Below are positions 53,791-64,000 of a stretch of 64,000 nt of DNA, in pieces. The position numbers and the translations under genes were made by a program. Under the pieces are notes generated by a model. The model made no database searches and had not been told where the DNA came from. It worked only from the letters and a program-made list of their open reading frames with translations. Positions within the stretch are counted from its first letter, which is position 1, and each line of letters begins with the position of its first letter. Origin of the DNA: Glycine soja (lineage: Eukaryota; Streptophyta; Magnoliopsida; Fabales; Fabaceae); the NCBI RefSeq assembly GCF_004193775.1, contig NC_041005.1:13425865-13489864 (forward strand). The letters are read 5' to 3'.

Positions 53791-56315
53791 GTAAGGTTCA
53801 TTTTTTTTATCTATTTTTTTAATTCATTTTATAAATTCTGAAAGAATGATAATATATGGACACTTTTACATGTCATTCACGCTGTCATGTTTACTTGTAT
53901 TTAATTATCAATTTTCATACATTAGAGTTGTACTTGTACACCATTTTAGGTAATGTACCTTAAAACTCACTTTTGATTTTCCAACATGTAAGGCGCATAC
54001 TCAAATTTAGGTGAATTTAGGTGCTATTAATTGGCATGCGGTTTCTCTAATCTCTATGCTGCAGTGCCGCTTGTTGGGTAGTAATAGCATAGAAGTTGAT
54101 TCAGGGTGTTTTTGTTGAATGCTGTATTTTTTATTTTTTTTTGACAGAAAATGCTGTATTTTCTTATTAGGATACATCTTGTACTCTATTTGTTTATTAA
54201 TATAATTTGCCTTTTTTTTATATAAAAAAAGGTACACTCTGATCAAATAATTCTAGTAGACAAATAAAGAGAGAAGAGAAAGATAAATGTATATAGTTTG
54301 TGCCATTGCATTTGTTTGAGTCTTTACAGTCCATGTGACTGCTGCTAATTATGAACTATGAAGTATGGACTAATGCAATTCGAGAAGTTCTGAATTTGTA
54401 ACACTCAGTGTTGCTGTTTTTCTAGTTATTGATAGTGTTTTTCCATTGTCCCCCCTTTGTCTTCATTTTGTAATTATGAGGTTTTTGATATGAAATCTGT
54501 GACCAAAATCATTTGGTAAATGAAAGAACCAATTGCTTTCTATTGAATGTCTTGATTAAATGTGCTTCTAAATGTGGTTGCCACGCTTTTCTTTGTGCAA
54601 AATCTATGGCAATTTGATATTTTGCATTGTTGGCTTAGTTAGTTAGTTGGTAGCTTGACTTCCATTTATATGCTCATTTCTTGTTTTACCATTTACTACT
54701 GTGTTTGGAAGTATTAAAAATTAGAGTTGTTTTCCATTAAGTCCAAGATAGTAACCATTTTGCTCTTTATTTGAACTGCACTTCAGGGGCTGGCTGGACC
54801 ATAAAAGATTTAACAGCTGGATCATAAAAAGATTGGCCACTTCACCTCTTCTTTGGTGTAAGTTAGCATTTTCTTTGTCGCGAATCAGATTTCACTGTGA
54901 CTGGTTAACTAGTTGTTTAAACTCTTTCTTTTCTATTCCTTTAAGCTTTACTTTGTAGTTGCAAAGTTCAAATGCACATTGTTAAGAAAAAAACTTAACG
55001 GAAGTATGAGCCAAAAATTAATGGCCAATAGATCATTGAAATATTGTTACTCCAAATGCTAAAATATGTTTTCAATCCCTCATAAATATTTAAATTTTGT
55101 ATTTGTTATCTGAAATTATTTTTTTAATATTGAGTCCCTAATAAAATAATAATTTTATTTTTGGTCTTTGGTATTTTTTTAATTATGACAAACTAAGGAA
55201 TTAGCGAATTTTGTATTGGTTCTTAGTAGTTTTTTTTTTTCATTTGTTAATAGTTTTTTTTAAAGGAACTAATAACAAATGTATTTTGTGATTGTAATTG
55301 GGATTACTTGCAGTGAGTTAAAATACTTTCATACTATGAGTATAATTACGATTGCTGAATGTTATTTAAAACAATGACGTAAAGAATCATTTTAGCAAAG
55401 TGTAAAATACAAAGTAATATTTGCATGGCCAGGAGCTTGCAATGGAAATAAGAATAGTGGTTTTTCGATTTTTTCCTTTCCTTTTAATTTATTAACCGAA
55501 ATATGTAAACCTATCTCATTTTTTTTAACGAATCCGTGTATTAATATTGCTAATTATTTATTTGATTAGATTTTAGACCTTTTTATTTCTTTAGTTTTCT
55601 CCTTTTTGGCTGTTACATCACTTGATCACTTTCTCTGTCTCTTTGTTTTTTGTTTTTCCTTGTTATCTGTGAATTTAGAGAAATGATGTTTACCTTAGAA
55701 ATAAATATGGATTCAAAGAATCACCGTTGGGTTGGTGGGGGGTGCTTGTGCACCGAACACAGACAGCACAAAGCGGTGTATGCACTTATATATTAAAATG
55801 CACCGAACACGTTCATTGATTCTTTACGTCATTTGTTAATAGTTTTCACACTCTCATGGCCCAGTTTATCCCGAGGTGGAAGCTCGAAACTCCACATCAC
55901 TACCTTCAATTTGCCCAATTCAGGTATCTACTGCATTTTCCCTACAATCCTTGGATATTTGCTCCCATTTCTTTACCCAAAAATAAACAAATAAATAAAT
56001 GGCGGGGTAGGCAATTATATATTAAAATGTAAGATTTAGGATTTGCTTGTGACATGTGAAGCTTCTGGCAATAAGTTGAGAAACTCGTAGGTCAACTTTC
56101 TAATTCACAAAATTTCCTGAAAGCTTAAATTTTTATTTTTGAACTTTTATCTTTTCAATGTTTATGTGCTAGTTTTTTTCCTATAAATCTGATATTAGTA
56201 TACTTTTTAAATTGGCAGACTATCTATTTTTATTTAGTTATGTTGGTTATTTGTTGTGTATATAATAATAACAGCAGTCCAAGCCTTGTGGTGGCGCAAA
56301 ATTTCAGTATGAAGA
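53791..56315. other. Rest of the Pack-CACTA interior
   Basis: Starts with the eIF3b intron following PYAPG, so some of this may be captured intron. One exon-like patch at about 55856-55922 reads MAQFIPRWKLETPHHYLQFA and is followed by a donor CAG|GTATC; I do not recognise it. The rest is non-coding. Confidence 0.45.
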
Positions 56316-56745
56316 GAAAACTATAGTATGTCAGTTAATATCGGTTATTTAAAAAATTAAAGTTGTTAGTGTCAGTTAACATCGGTTATTTAAAAAATTG
56401 ATGTTGTTAATGCCAGTTAACAGGGTTTATTTAAAAAATCGATGTTGTTAGTATCAGTTAACAACGGTTATTTAAAAAACCGATGTTGTTAGTGTCCGAT
56501 GTTGCTAGTGCCAGTTAACATCGGTTATTTAAAAAATTGATGTTGTTAGTGTCAGTTAACATCGATTTTTTAAAAAACCGATGTTGATATGTAGATTTAT
56601 AACTTTCTTTTTTCCTAATTTTTATCATCTAACATCGGTTATTTAAATAACCGATGTTGTATTTATTAGTTAACATCGATTTTTCAAAATCGATGTTAAC
56701 TATATTACTTTCAACATCGGTTAAATAACCGATGTAAAAATATTA
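56316..56745. repeat. Right subterminal repeats of the Pack-CACTA
   Basis: About ten copies of GTTAACATCGGTTATTTAAAA / AATCGATGTTGTTAGTG in both directions, in a more regular array than at the left end. Confidence 0.9.
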
Positions 56746-57349
56746 TTTTTTAGTAGTGCGGAGGAGTCACCCATGTTGGAAGTTCCGGTGTCCCACACGA
56801 TGGAACCCGACCCATTAATGAGGACAAGGTTTCTAGTAGGGAGGAACTGGAGGGATGAGGCAGAGTCAATGGCAGTGTCGTTTCTGGCAGACTAGATGGC
56901 GATTCGTGGTGGTTGGGGTTCATGGCAGTGGCGCTCCTTGGTGGAAGGGTTCCTTTCTCCACTCAGATCTTGATCTGGAGAGCAAGGATAAGGGTGAGAG
57001 GGAGAAGTTTAGGAAATGAAATTGGGGTCATATAAGCTTAGGGTGAGAGGTTCATACTTTTGTCATAAATGGAGATAAAGGTTCACAAATGGCGGCAACA
57101 GTGAAGCCTCACAAAGAGAGGGAATGTGAGATTTGTAGCTTTGGAGGCAAGATCTAAAACTTTGGAGATCTGAGGGTGTTCTTACCTTCACAAAGAGTGA
57201 AAGATCTTCAAGTGTCCGACGGCAGTGACCTAGGATACAACTTTGAAAATGATGGTAGATAGGAGGAGAACACAACAGACAACTCTGACGGTGGGAGTAA
57301 GAAGGCAAGAAAGCTTCATGAGAAGGCACGAGAATGAAAAGGAAAAACT

Positions 57350-57576
57350 CACCCCTTTAAAAGACGGTTTTTGAAAACTGATGTTAAACTCTTGCTTTCG
57401 ACATTGGTTCTTGAAGAAATCGATGTTGTAATGTGTTTTCAAAGATGATTATGAGAAAATTGTCGTTAAAAAGTTACCATTATTTATAAAAATACCACCA
57501 CATTTTTTAGGACATCAATTTTGGTAGAACTGTCATTGATCCAACATCAATGAAGCTCATTCTTGTTGTAGTCTCC
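57350..57576. mobile_element. Decayed end of another CACTA element
   Basis: AAAACTGATGTTAAA, GACATTGGTTCTTGAAGAAA and TCGATGTTG repeats lead to CATTCTTGTTGTAGTC at 57559-57574, whose reverse complement (G)ACTACAACAAGAATG resembles a CACTACAACAAGAA terminus with its first C changed. The matching left end was not found, so truncation is likely. The 56936-57349 stretch before it has no recognisable gene. Confidence 0.5.
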
Positions 57577-58000
57577 TCACCTTTATTATGTTTGAGCTGA
57601 TTCATTTTTTGTTTATGTCAATAACTATATTTGGCTTATGTAACTTATCATTTTTTATGATCACGTTTTGTGGTCTTATATATAAATATACCTTTGCCTC
57701 TTTAAAAAAAATGTTTTTTTGTTAGTTCTTTTGGATAAAAATAATTAAAAGAAATGTCAAATTAAAAATACGTCAAAGAAGTAAGGTACTAGAAAATTTA
57801 AATTTGTTGTAATTGATAGTTGTTTGCATACTGAAAAGAACCCTTGGCTAATGTGTTACTGTCAAGATTGAGTATTTAGTTTATTCTTTCCTTTCGCTAA
57901 GTAAGAAATAGTTCTTTCAACCCTAAACCTTGCCTTTGCAAAACAAAATAGCAAGTTGGGCAAAATGTTATATCTGACAGGAAGCACAATATGAAATGAT

Positions 58001-58175
58001 CACTACTAGAATTCATAGATTTAACATCGCACAATTTACATCGGTTATTGAAAAAATCAATGTTAACAAAAGCATGGTTGTATTTTCATAAATAATTTGA
58101 GTTAAGTAACATTGGTTTCAAAATCGATGTTAACATCAACTGGTTAACATCGGTTTTTTCAAAATCGATGTTAAC
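58001..58175. mobile_element. CACTA left end, right end not found
   Basis: CACTACTAGAATTCATAGAT at 58001, followed by TTTAACATCG, ACATCGGTTATTG and further direct and inverted copies up to 58167. Downstream (58176-58440) a GC-richer stretch with a repeated GTCGTTTGTGACC block could be captured sequence. No matching TAGTAGTG end is seen in the window. Confidence 0.7.
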
Positions 58176-58748
58176 ATGATTGTTATACATAAATTAAAAC
58201 CCAAAACCCTTTTTTCCCCCGTGCGCTCAGTCTCGCAAACAAACCCTTTCTCTTCTCCTTCACCCGCAAGATCTGTGACCGTCGTTTGTGACCTATCACT
58301 GTCGTTTGTGACCTGTCATCGCTGTCTCCTCCTCACCATCGTCGCCGCTGAACTGCTCCACGAGTTGGGGTTCGTCACTGTCACGAGGTTAAGCATTCGT
58401 TGGAGTCCGACATCAACATAAGGTACGTGGTTGCTTCTTTTCTCATTTTTGTGAGCTTTTAATTTGCAAGCTTCTTTTTTTTTTCAATAGATGTTTTTAT
58501 GTCACTAGGTCTTTGAATGACATTAGATGCTTTGATGTTTGAACTTATTTGTTGTTCTCTATAACTATCGATTGTTGCCATTGTTTGGCTTTTGCCTTGC
58601 TTTATGACTTTGTCAGGCCCTGTATTGAAGACAATAGGAACGTTAAAATATCCTATTAGATACTATTGAAGTTAATATAGTGGCATCCCTTCTTGGAAAA
58701 TAATCTAGTCTTTCGGTCTTTGTTGCGTTCTCAAGTTCTGAACTTTTA

Positions 58749-58904
58749 AAAATGAGTGACAAAAATAACATGATTATAGCCTCCAAAAACAACATGATTA
58801 TAGCCTCTAGAGAATGCTTTTGTCGACATTCTTGAAGATGATGATGAAGAACTACCACTAGCTGTTTTGGAGGCTATAATCATGTTGTTTATGTCACTCA
58901 TTTT
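58749..58904. repeat. Inverted repeat with 42-bp arms
   Basis: The left arm 58749-58791 (AAAATGAGTGACAAAAATAA onward) and the right arm 58863-58904 (ending TATGTCACTCATTTT) are reverse complements with three to four mismatches, separated by about 71 bp. Part of the left arm, AACATGATTATAGCCTC, is also tandemly repeated at 58790. Confidence 0.85.
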
Positions 58905-61230
58905 GTTATAGCTAGCTCTTGCAATTGAAATTAAACTTCACAAAGTTGCATAATTTTTAGTTGGGTCTATTAGGGTGGTGTTAATTTGTGTGGTTTTTTT
59001 TTTTTTTATATAGAAGTGGGGAGAGGGAGAGAGGGAGTTAATATTAGTTGCTTCTACACGACGTGGAATGGGTGGTGGGGAGAAGGAGGAGAGTTTAATT
59101 CTTGCTTTTGCTGCTTTTGGTTTTGGAAACAAAGAAATTAAGACAAACCATACTCACCCTGCAGCTTCAATTCTAATTCAAGCTTTCACAAAAGCGTTTT
59201 TCCAATTTCTATTACCCTTTAAACGTGACTTCCTTTTGGCTTCTGCTTACTGCTAACACTCATAGAAAGTAGAAACAAATTGCATGTCCAAATACTCACT
59301 TTTTTTAGTTATATATATATTTACATGTAGAAATTGGTAGATATTATGGAACAGACTACCTAATTAATGAGTAATAATTGTTCGTTTAGAGGCAATAGAC
59401 TTCAGATATTGTCTAAATATTAACATCCGGATGTTAATATTCGGAGTTATATTATTTAGTATAACTTTTTATAATATATTTTCTGTACGTAGTTAATGAA
59501 AAACTTTATATTATATATGAACCAATAAAAATCATTATAAATGACTCTTAATATATAGAGTCAACCAATATATTGTACTATATGTTAATTAATTTATACT
59601 TAAATGACAACCTAAATTTACATTGAGTGCATAGATTATTTATTCCATTCTTATACTACTTGTTATTTTTATTTCTTCTCGTCTTATTTCATACTTCTTT
59701 TTGTTTTTGTTCTTATCTCTCTGTGATACAAAGAATTACAATAAAAAAAATACAAATACAATTATTCTTATTTTGGGGGGTTTTTTGCCTTGCAACTGAA
59801 AATTAATTGAATGAGTTCAGCAGAATATGAAGCTATTTCATGTGCTTGCTGAATAGCAGCCAGCCCTTTGTCATGTGTTCCAAAACAGATCTAGAATAAA
59901 TTCTTTGCTTCGTCCTCGGTCATAAAGCTATTTTAGAATAAGCATGCGAATTATTCATTGCCCTCAGCAAAGTCTTGCTTCATTTAAGATGTTTAGCACA
60001 AATTAACCTTTTTACCTCCGCCTACCAACAAAACATTTATATTAGCTGTATAATCCACCTCATACTAAAACCAGATGTGGGAACTTTAAAAGAGAATCCA
60101 GGACTTTCTGGAATGATGGCTTTAAGATGCTTCTGTTCATATGAATTTGATCTTTATGTCTAGAGCTTGTTTAACGTGGCAAAAAAATTGGGATTGAGGA
60201 ATGACTTACGCAATACAGAAATTTAAACTGATTCTATTTCCAATACATTTTACATGTTATCATACAAGGTGTGTAGCCTGGCCTCCTTAAATGGCAATCC
60301 GAGGCCGTCCACTAATCTTGAAAGGAAAAGACTGCTTTACGAAATTGCGTAGACTTTTGTCTGCCTGATACATAGCATTATTTGATCAAGTAATCATATC
60401 ACTGTTCAAATTCATTAACTATTTATTAAGTTTAAAGCTGCATCATACTTACATCACGTGATTTCCTCATCATTTAGCTCTTAATTATGTCATAACAATA
60501 ACATTGATAGTCCCTAATGACTAATAATGAGAACTTGTAATGGTTCGTAATTCAAAATTGGGTGTGTGAAATCAGAAATCTGTACTCTTAACAAATATTA
60601 GTAGTTAAATTAAAGCTGGCACTTGTAGAAGCAACCTTGTATCAAAGCTAGGATAATTAATTATTATCATGATACGTATGAAAGGACTAAGGTTGAAATT
60701 GAAAATTTGTACTTTAGGTTAAGCAACTTTGTCAGACGGAAAAGGATATATTTTATTTCTTTCAATGGAAAAAAAATCACATATAGCCCAAAAATTCCAT
60801 GTGTACGAACTACGAAGGGAACACATAAAGCTACCCATTAGGCCAAAGCTGACCTTCTAGGGGATAGGGCAGTAAAAAAAATTCTAGGAGAACATACATG
60901 TCCTACTAGATTGATATATGTTGCTTGCCATGCTTGATAAGTCTCAAGCATATGTTGCTTGTCCATATAATCATATTTAAAATTTGTCTTCATTTTCAAA
61001 TAAAGTGTGGTTCATTGAATTGATCCTCTAGTACAACTACTTTGAAAATTGACATTGATTAGAAAGATTAATGAAGAAATAAACTCTTAATTGACTTGAC
61101 AGAACTTTGTTGTTAGCTTTTTTCTTTCTTCTAATTTTGGTGAATTGTGTCAAGAAGCTAAGGGAAGTACCTGTGAAGTGCCTGAATGGTACTGTGGTGG
61201 ACGAGGCTAGTGATTAACCTCTCTTTATGT
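58905..61230. other. Spacer, no recognised gene
   Basis: A/T-rich. Contains a perfect 26-bp palindrome at 59416-59441 (AATATTAACATCC and its complement). A short stretch at 59811-59860 reads SAEYEAISCAC, weakly like copia RNase H, too short to claim. No RNA gene seen. Confidence 0.5.
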
Positions 61231-61540
61231 TTTCTTGTCAACATTTATTGTGATGAAACAACCATCAACCTCATCTCCATTTCCCTTACTTTCATCCTGT
61301 TGTAGTTTTCTTCTAAGCTTCTCTTCTGCTTCTTGTAAGAACTTGAATGTTTGGAGGAGGTGAGGACTTTAATCTGTTGAACTCAGCATCAGTTGATGTT
61401 TCAAATAGAGGATTGAATCCACACTGGTTATAGGGACTGATAGGAGTAGTGAATTGAGGAGTAAAGAAAAGTGGAGAAGTAGTAGGTGTCATATATGGTG
61501 TCTCCACAACCTTTTCCACCCAAGCTTCCCTAATATTAGG
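61231..61540 (-). pseudogene. Fragment of an unassigned plant protein
   Basis: The minus strand reads EKVVETPYMTPTTSPLFFTP, QFTTPISPYNQCGFNPLFET and AEFNRLKSSPPP; after a one-base shift near 61365 it continues FKFLQEAEEKLRRKLQQDES. The proline/threonine-rich part followed by PPP-KFKFL-x-EAEEKL looks like the C-terminal part of a real plant protein of unknown function. No start codon context or domain is recognised. Probably a pseudogene exon or captured fragment. Confidence 0.45.
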
Positions 61541-61778
61541 AACTAGAGATGAATGGAAACAAAATGTAAAACATCTTCCAGAGGCTTTATAGTTACCAAA
61601 ACAGTGGCATCAATGGAAGAAGCTCTTGCTTCAATGATTTCTTGTTGAATACTATTTCAGTCTAAAGGACATCATTGGTGAAGAGATCATGCTGCAAAAC
61701 TTTTACTCCATTGATATCCCAACCTACATTTAGAAAGTAAATCCTTATGAATTTCTACATATCATAAGACAAACATGT

Positions 61779-62010
61779 CTACCTCACTCTAGGGGAAGTA
61801 GTGATAACCTCAGTGGGAACACGAATAGGTTCTTTAGGAATTTTTTGTAGAGAAAGGCTAGGAACAATTTTCAAAGCTTTTGGTGGGTCAGGAGTTTCCT
61901 GCTTAAGTCGAAGCCCATGAGTAGCATGGGGCAACTCTGCGACTTCATCACAAGCAACTTTTTCAGGATCATGCGGAAAATATTTTTGTCCTTACATAAA
62001 TTGTTTGAAC
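61779..62010 (-). pseudogene. Open exon-like fragment, unknown protein
   Basis: An uninterrupted minus-strand frame reads FPHDPEKVACDEVAELPHAT, HGLRLKQETPDPPKALKIVP and SLSLQKIPKEPIRVPTEVIT, then ends at a stop overlapping a donor-like AG|GTAGAC. Composition is like coding sequence, but I cannot name the protein. It may be spliced to the 61231-61540 fragment on the same strand. Confidence 0.35.
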
Positions 62011-62180
62011 GGGAGACGACAAATATTGGACGACATACAGGAGCATTTGTTGTGTGATGGGATTAAGAAGAATTATACCATGTGGATATGGCATGGTGAA
62101 TTGACAGACATGCAGATGAGGTCTCAATCTAAACTATTTGATGTAGAAATGGGAGATCGCTTAGAGGATACAATGTATGA
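62005..62180 (+). pseudogene. CACTA transposase-associated domain fragment
   Basis: The frame reads MNGRRQILDDIQEHLLCDGI, KKNYTMWIWHGELTDM and VEMGDRLEDTMYE. HLLCDGI(K)xNYTxWIWHGE and DVEMGDRLEDM are typical of the N-terminal transposase-associated domain of plant En/Spm transposases. The fragment is cut off by the Sire-like LTR starting at about 62172. Confidence 0.75.
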
Positions 62181-63419
62181 ATACATGATTTTGATGATAT
62201 CAAAGAATATTTTGAAGGGTCATGACTTTTCAAATTGAATTTCAAGATTGTGAATGTATGAATACATGATTTTGATGATGTCAAAGAATAATCAAACAAG
62301 ATTGCTTTCAAGATCACTTCAACAAACATTCAAAGGTTAAAGCATTGCTTTAAGATTAATACAAGGTTGCTTCAACAAACAAGCATTGCTTCAAGATTAA
62401 TACAAGGTTGCTTCAACAAACAAGCATTGCTTCAAGATTAATCCAAGATCAAGCTTTGCCTCAAAACAAAGTGTTTCCAAAACATCCAAGGCTGTGGTAA
62501 TCGATTACCAAGCAATGTAATCGATTACCATAAGACAACTTTGAAAAAAACAACTTTTAGAAGGGTTTTGAAATTTGAATTTAAAACCTGTAATTGATTA
62601 CCATTAATGTGTAATCGATTACCAGCAACGGAACTCTTGAAATTCAATTTGAAAAGTCATGACCCTTCAAAATATAACTGTGTAATCTATTACCAGAAAC
62701 CTATAATCAATTACCAATGAAGAATTTGAGAAAAAAAACTTTTTGAAAAGACACATCTCTTCAAACCATTTTGAAAAGGCACGAAGCGCCTATATATATG
62801 TGTGTCTGACTTCGAAAATCAAGAGAGAGATATTCTAAAAGAACTTCATTACCAAATGCTCTCTCAACAACTCTTGGGCAAACACTTGCAAATCTATTGA
62901 GAATTCATCCAGGAACTTCAAATTATATTATCATCTCTAAAAGAGAGAAATTCCTCTAAGTTCTTCAACTTGATCATTCTTCTCTAAAAGAGAGAGAAAA
63001 ATTCTTCTGTACTTCAAAGCAAACTATTGTTAATCAAGAAACAATGAGTCTCTTGATTTTTAAAGTTTCCTGAACACAAGGGAAGAGTATCCATGGGTGG
63101 TTCAGAAGTTGTAAAGGAATTTACAAAGTTAGTGGAAATCTCAAGTGGGTTACTTGAGGACTGGATGTAGGCATAGGGTGTGGTGGCCAAACCAGTATAA
63201 ATTGAGTTTGCATTTCTCTCTTCCCTTATCTCATTTATGTTATTGCAATCTATTTTGTCTTGCATGTTTAAGGAACATCATTAAATTAATTGTTGCTTCT
63301 TCTTCTGCATTCTGATCTTATCATTTAAAGGGGGGGGGGAGGTTAAAGTTTGTTAGTGGGAAATTTTGAAACTTAATTCACCCCCCCTCTTAAGTTATTG
63401 AGGCCACTTGTACAACAAG

Positions 63420-63431
63420 TGATATCAGAGC
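63420..63431 (+). other. Primer-binding site (tRNA-Met type) of the Sire-like element
   Basis: TGATATCAGAGC, one substitution from TGGTATCAGAGC, two bases after the LTR end. Confidence 0.75.
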
Positions 63432-63470
63432 GGGATTCTTGTCTAAAGTTTAAAAACTTAAAGAATAATT

Positions 63471-63536
63471 ATGGCTTCATCTAACTTTCCATTTTCTGAG
63501 GGAAATTCTATTAATAGGCCTCTTATTTTTCAATGA
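63471..63536 (+). pseudogene. Gag start of the Sire-like element, truncated
   Basis: MASSNFPFSEGNSINRPLIF matches the conserved start of soybean Sire-type Gag proteins, then a stop (TGA) follows where the family continues with a Gly-x-Asn-Tyr-x-x-Trp region. Confidence 0.7.
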
Positions 63537-63539
63537 CGA

Positions 63540-64000
63540 GGATTTTAATGTTTGTCTATTTTTGATTATTTTTGCTTATGATTGTTAACTTTTGATTGAG
63601 TTTTGATGCTTGTTTTCTGCTTGAGTTTTGATTGTCCTTGATGATTATGATTGATAGTTATGATGATTATTGAATGTTTTTTATGATTGTTTTTGATTTA
63701 GTTTTGATTGTCTTGGATGATTATGTTTGAGAGTTATGTTGATTGTCTTTGATTGATTTCTTTTGATGATTGTTTTTTATTGAGTTTTTGATGGTCTTTG
63801 ATGATTGTGTTTGAGAGTTATGTTAATTGTCTTTGATGATTGCTTTTGATTATTGTTTTTTTATTGACTTTTGATTGTCTTTGATGATTATGTTTGAGAG
63901 TTATGTTGATTATTGATTAGTTTTGATGATTGTTTTTTATTATTTATATTGAATATGTATTTTTGTAATTGCAAAATAGTTAGTTTTAAGGCCTTTTGAT
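63540..64000. repeat. TTTGATGATTG-type degenerate minisatellite
   Basis: Imperfect copies of a unit of roughly 60-100 bp with GATTATGTTTGAGAGTTATG, TTGATTGTCTTTGATGATTG and TTTTTTATTGAGTTTTGA recur to the window edge. They replace Gag coding sequence. Confidence 0.8.

Larger units (their letters stand above)
51795..56758. mobile_element. Gene-carrying CACTA element (Pack-CACTA), 4,964 bp
   Basis: Ends CACTACTACAAAAATAAG (51795) and, reversed from 56758, CACTACTAAAAAATAATA. Target duplicates are CAG (51792-51794) and CGG (56759-56761), differing by a C-to-T change at a CpG. Subterminal AACATCGG-type repeats lie at both ends. No transposase is present; instead the interior has an eIF3b gene fragment on + (53290-53790) and exon-like patches. 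A non-autonomous element that captured host sequence. Confidence 0.92.
51535..56935 (-). pseudogene. G-type lectin receptor-kinase fragment, split by a CACTA element
   Basis: The 5' part of the fragment (56935-56759) reads DTAIDSASSLQFLPTRNLVL then INGSGSIVWDTGTSNMGDSS. The 3' part (51794-51535) reads ATLYNNRNVFLSNAIGSMWS then FQNFIV, MVLRSGLFSFYLLSSRNLTL, KWSDRVPYWDQDLN. These are consecutive parts of the B-lectin domain of At1g34300-like G-type lectin S-receptor-like kinases. Removing the CACTA (51795-56758) and one 3-bp duplicate rejoins SS to ATLYNN without a shift. There is an in-frame stop (IAI then TAG) near 56893. The kinase and transmembrane parts are absent. An old gene fragment that was already here when the CACTA arrived. 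Confidence 0.8.
62172..64000 (+). mobile_element. Sire-like copia element: 5' LTR and start of the interior, continuing beyond the window
   Basis: The LTR runs from about 62172 (TGTATGAATACATGATTTTG, with the same start repeated at 62253) to 63417 (GAGGCCACTTGTACAACA). The primer site TGATATCAGAGC follows (63420-63431), one base off the tRNA-Met site. A Gag start MASSNFPFSEGNSINRPLIF at 63471 stops after 21 codons. The remaining sequence is a TTGATGATTG-type repeat. The LTR shares GTAATCGATTACC and the ACTGGATGTAGGC block with the solo LTR at 30813-32477. Confidence 0.8.

Noticed and set aside
55856..55922. MAQFIPRWKLETPHHYLQFA as part of the captured eIF3b gene
   Set aside because: It does not match eIF3b as I know it; left as an unassigned exon-like patch.
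57063..57442. Minus-strand open frames of 70-88 codons
   Set aside because: They lie in CACTA-flanking filler with Ser/His/Leu-rich composition and no similarity.
58176..58421. 81-codon + strand frame after the CACTA left end
   Set aside because: It spans a duplicated GTCGTTTGTGACC block and looks like UTR-type filler; no protein family recognised.
59811..59860. SAEYEAISCAC as a copia RNase H remnant
   Set aside because: Only about a dozen residues with weak resemblance; not enough to support a feature.

Overview
The window is plant nuclear DNA, almost certainly from a legume and most like soybean (Glycine). It has intron-bearing genes with GT..AG boundaries, AT-rich spacers, and several transposon families whose proteins and ends I recognise as soybean-type: CACTA elements with a Ulp1-like protease, a Mutator-like element (MULE) with a plant-mobile-domain gene, and Sire-type copia LTRs rich in the motif GTAATCGATTACC. 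The organism is an inference; no search was run.

The host content is a tandem cluster of three type-I pectin methylesterase (PME) genes on the + strand. PME1 (8937-11358, two exons) is intact. PME2 (15864-35974) is a close duplicate that includes its promoter; it has lost its start codon, carries frameshifts, stops and a roughly 190-bp deletion, and is split by an 18-kb MULE. PME3 (46268-50978) is more divergent, is broken by stops and frameshifts, has a retrotransposon 126 bp upstream of its ATG, and has a 1.9-kb insertion in exon 2. Other host-derived pieces are a G-type lectin receptor kinase fragment (split by a CACTA element), an eIF3b fragment carried inside that CACTA, a reticulon fragment carried inside a small LTR element, and unassigned fragments near 61-62 kb.

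Layout: 1-2.65 kb, right part of a CACTA element with a decayed Ulp1-like gene; 2.65-8 kb, spacer with decayed transposon ends, an old LTR and tandem repeats; 8-11.4 kb, PME1; 11.4-15.9 kb, spacer with a foldback repeat and the duplicated PME promoter; 17.58-35.67 kb, the MULE, which holds a nested gypsy element (21802-28228) and a nested solo LTR (30813-32477); 36.89-46.14 kb, an old chromovirus-like gypsy element whose right LTR holds a copia element (41160-45947); 46.3-51 kb, PME3 with nested LTR elements; 51.2-57.6 kb, a LINE remnant, the lectin-kinase fragment and a 4.96-kb gene-carrying CACTA; 58-64 kb, another CACTA left end, spacer, coding fragments, and the 5' LTR and start of a Sire-like copia element.

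The most interesting unit is the MULE. Once its nested insertions are discounted it is about a 10-kb element with 43-bp perfect terminal inverted repeats and a 9-bp target duplication. It has two convergent transcription units: a plant-mobile-domain (MAIN-like) gene running inward from the left end, and a transposase fused to an OTU-type cysteine-protease domain running inward from the right end. A third reading frame, with two copies of an unrecognised module, lies beyond the transposase. Both ends carry arrays of a palindrome containing TTACGGATCAA, which are candidate binding sites.
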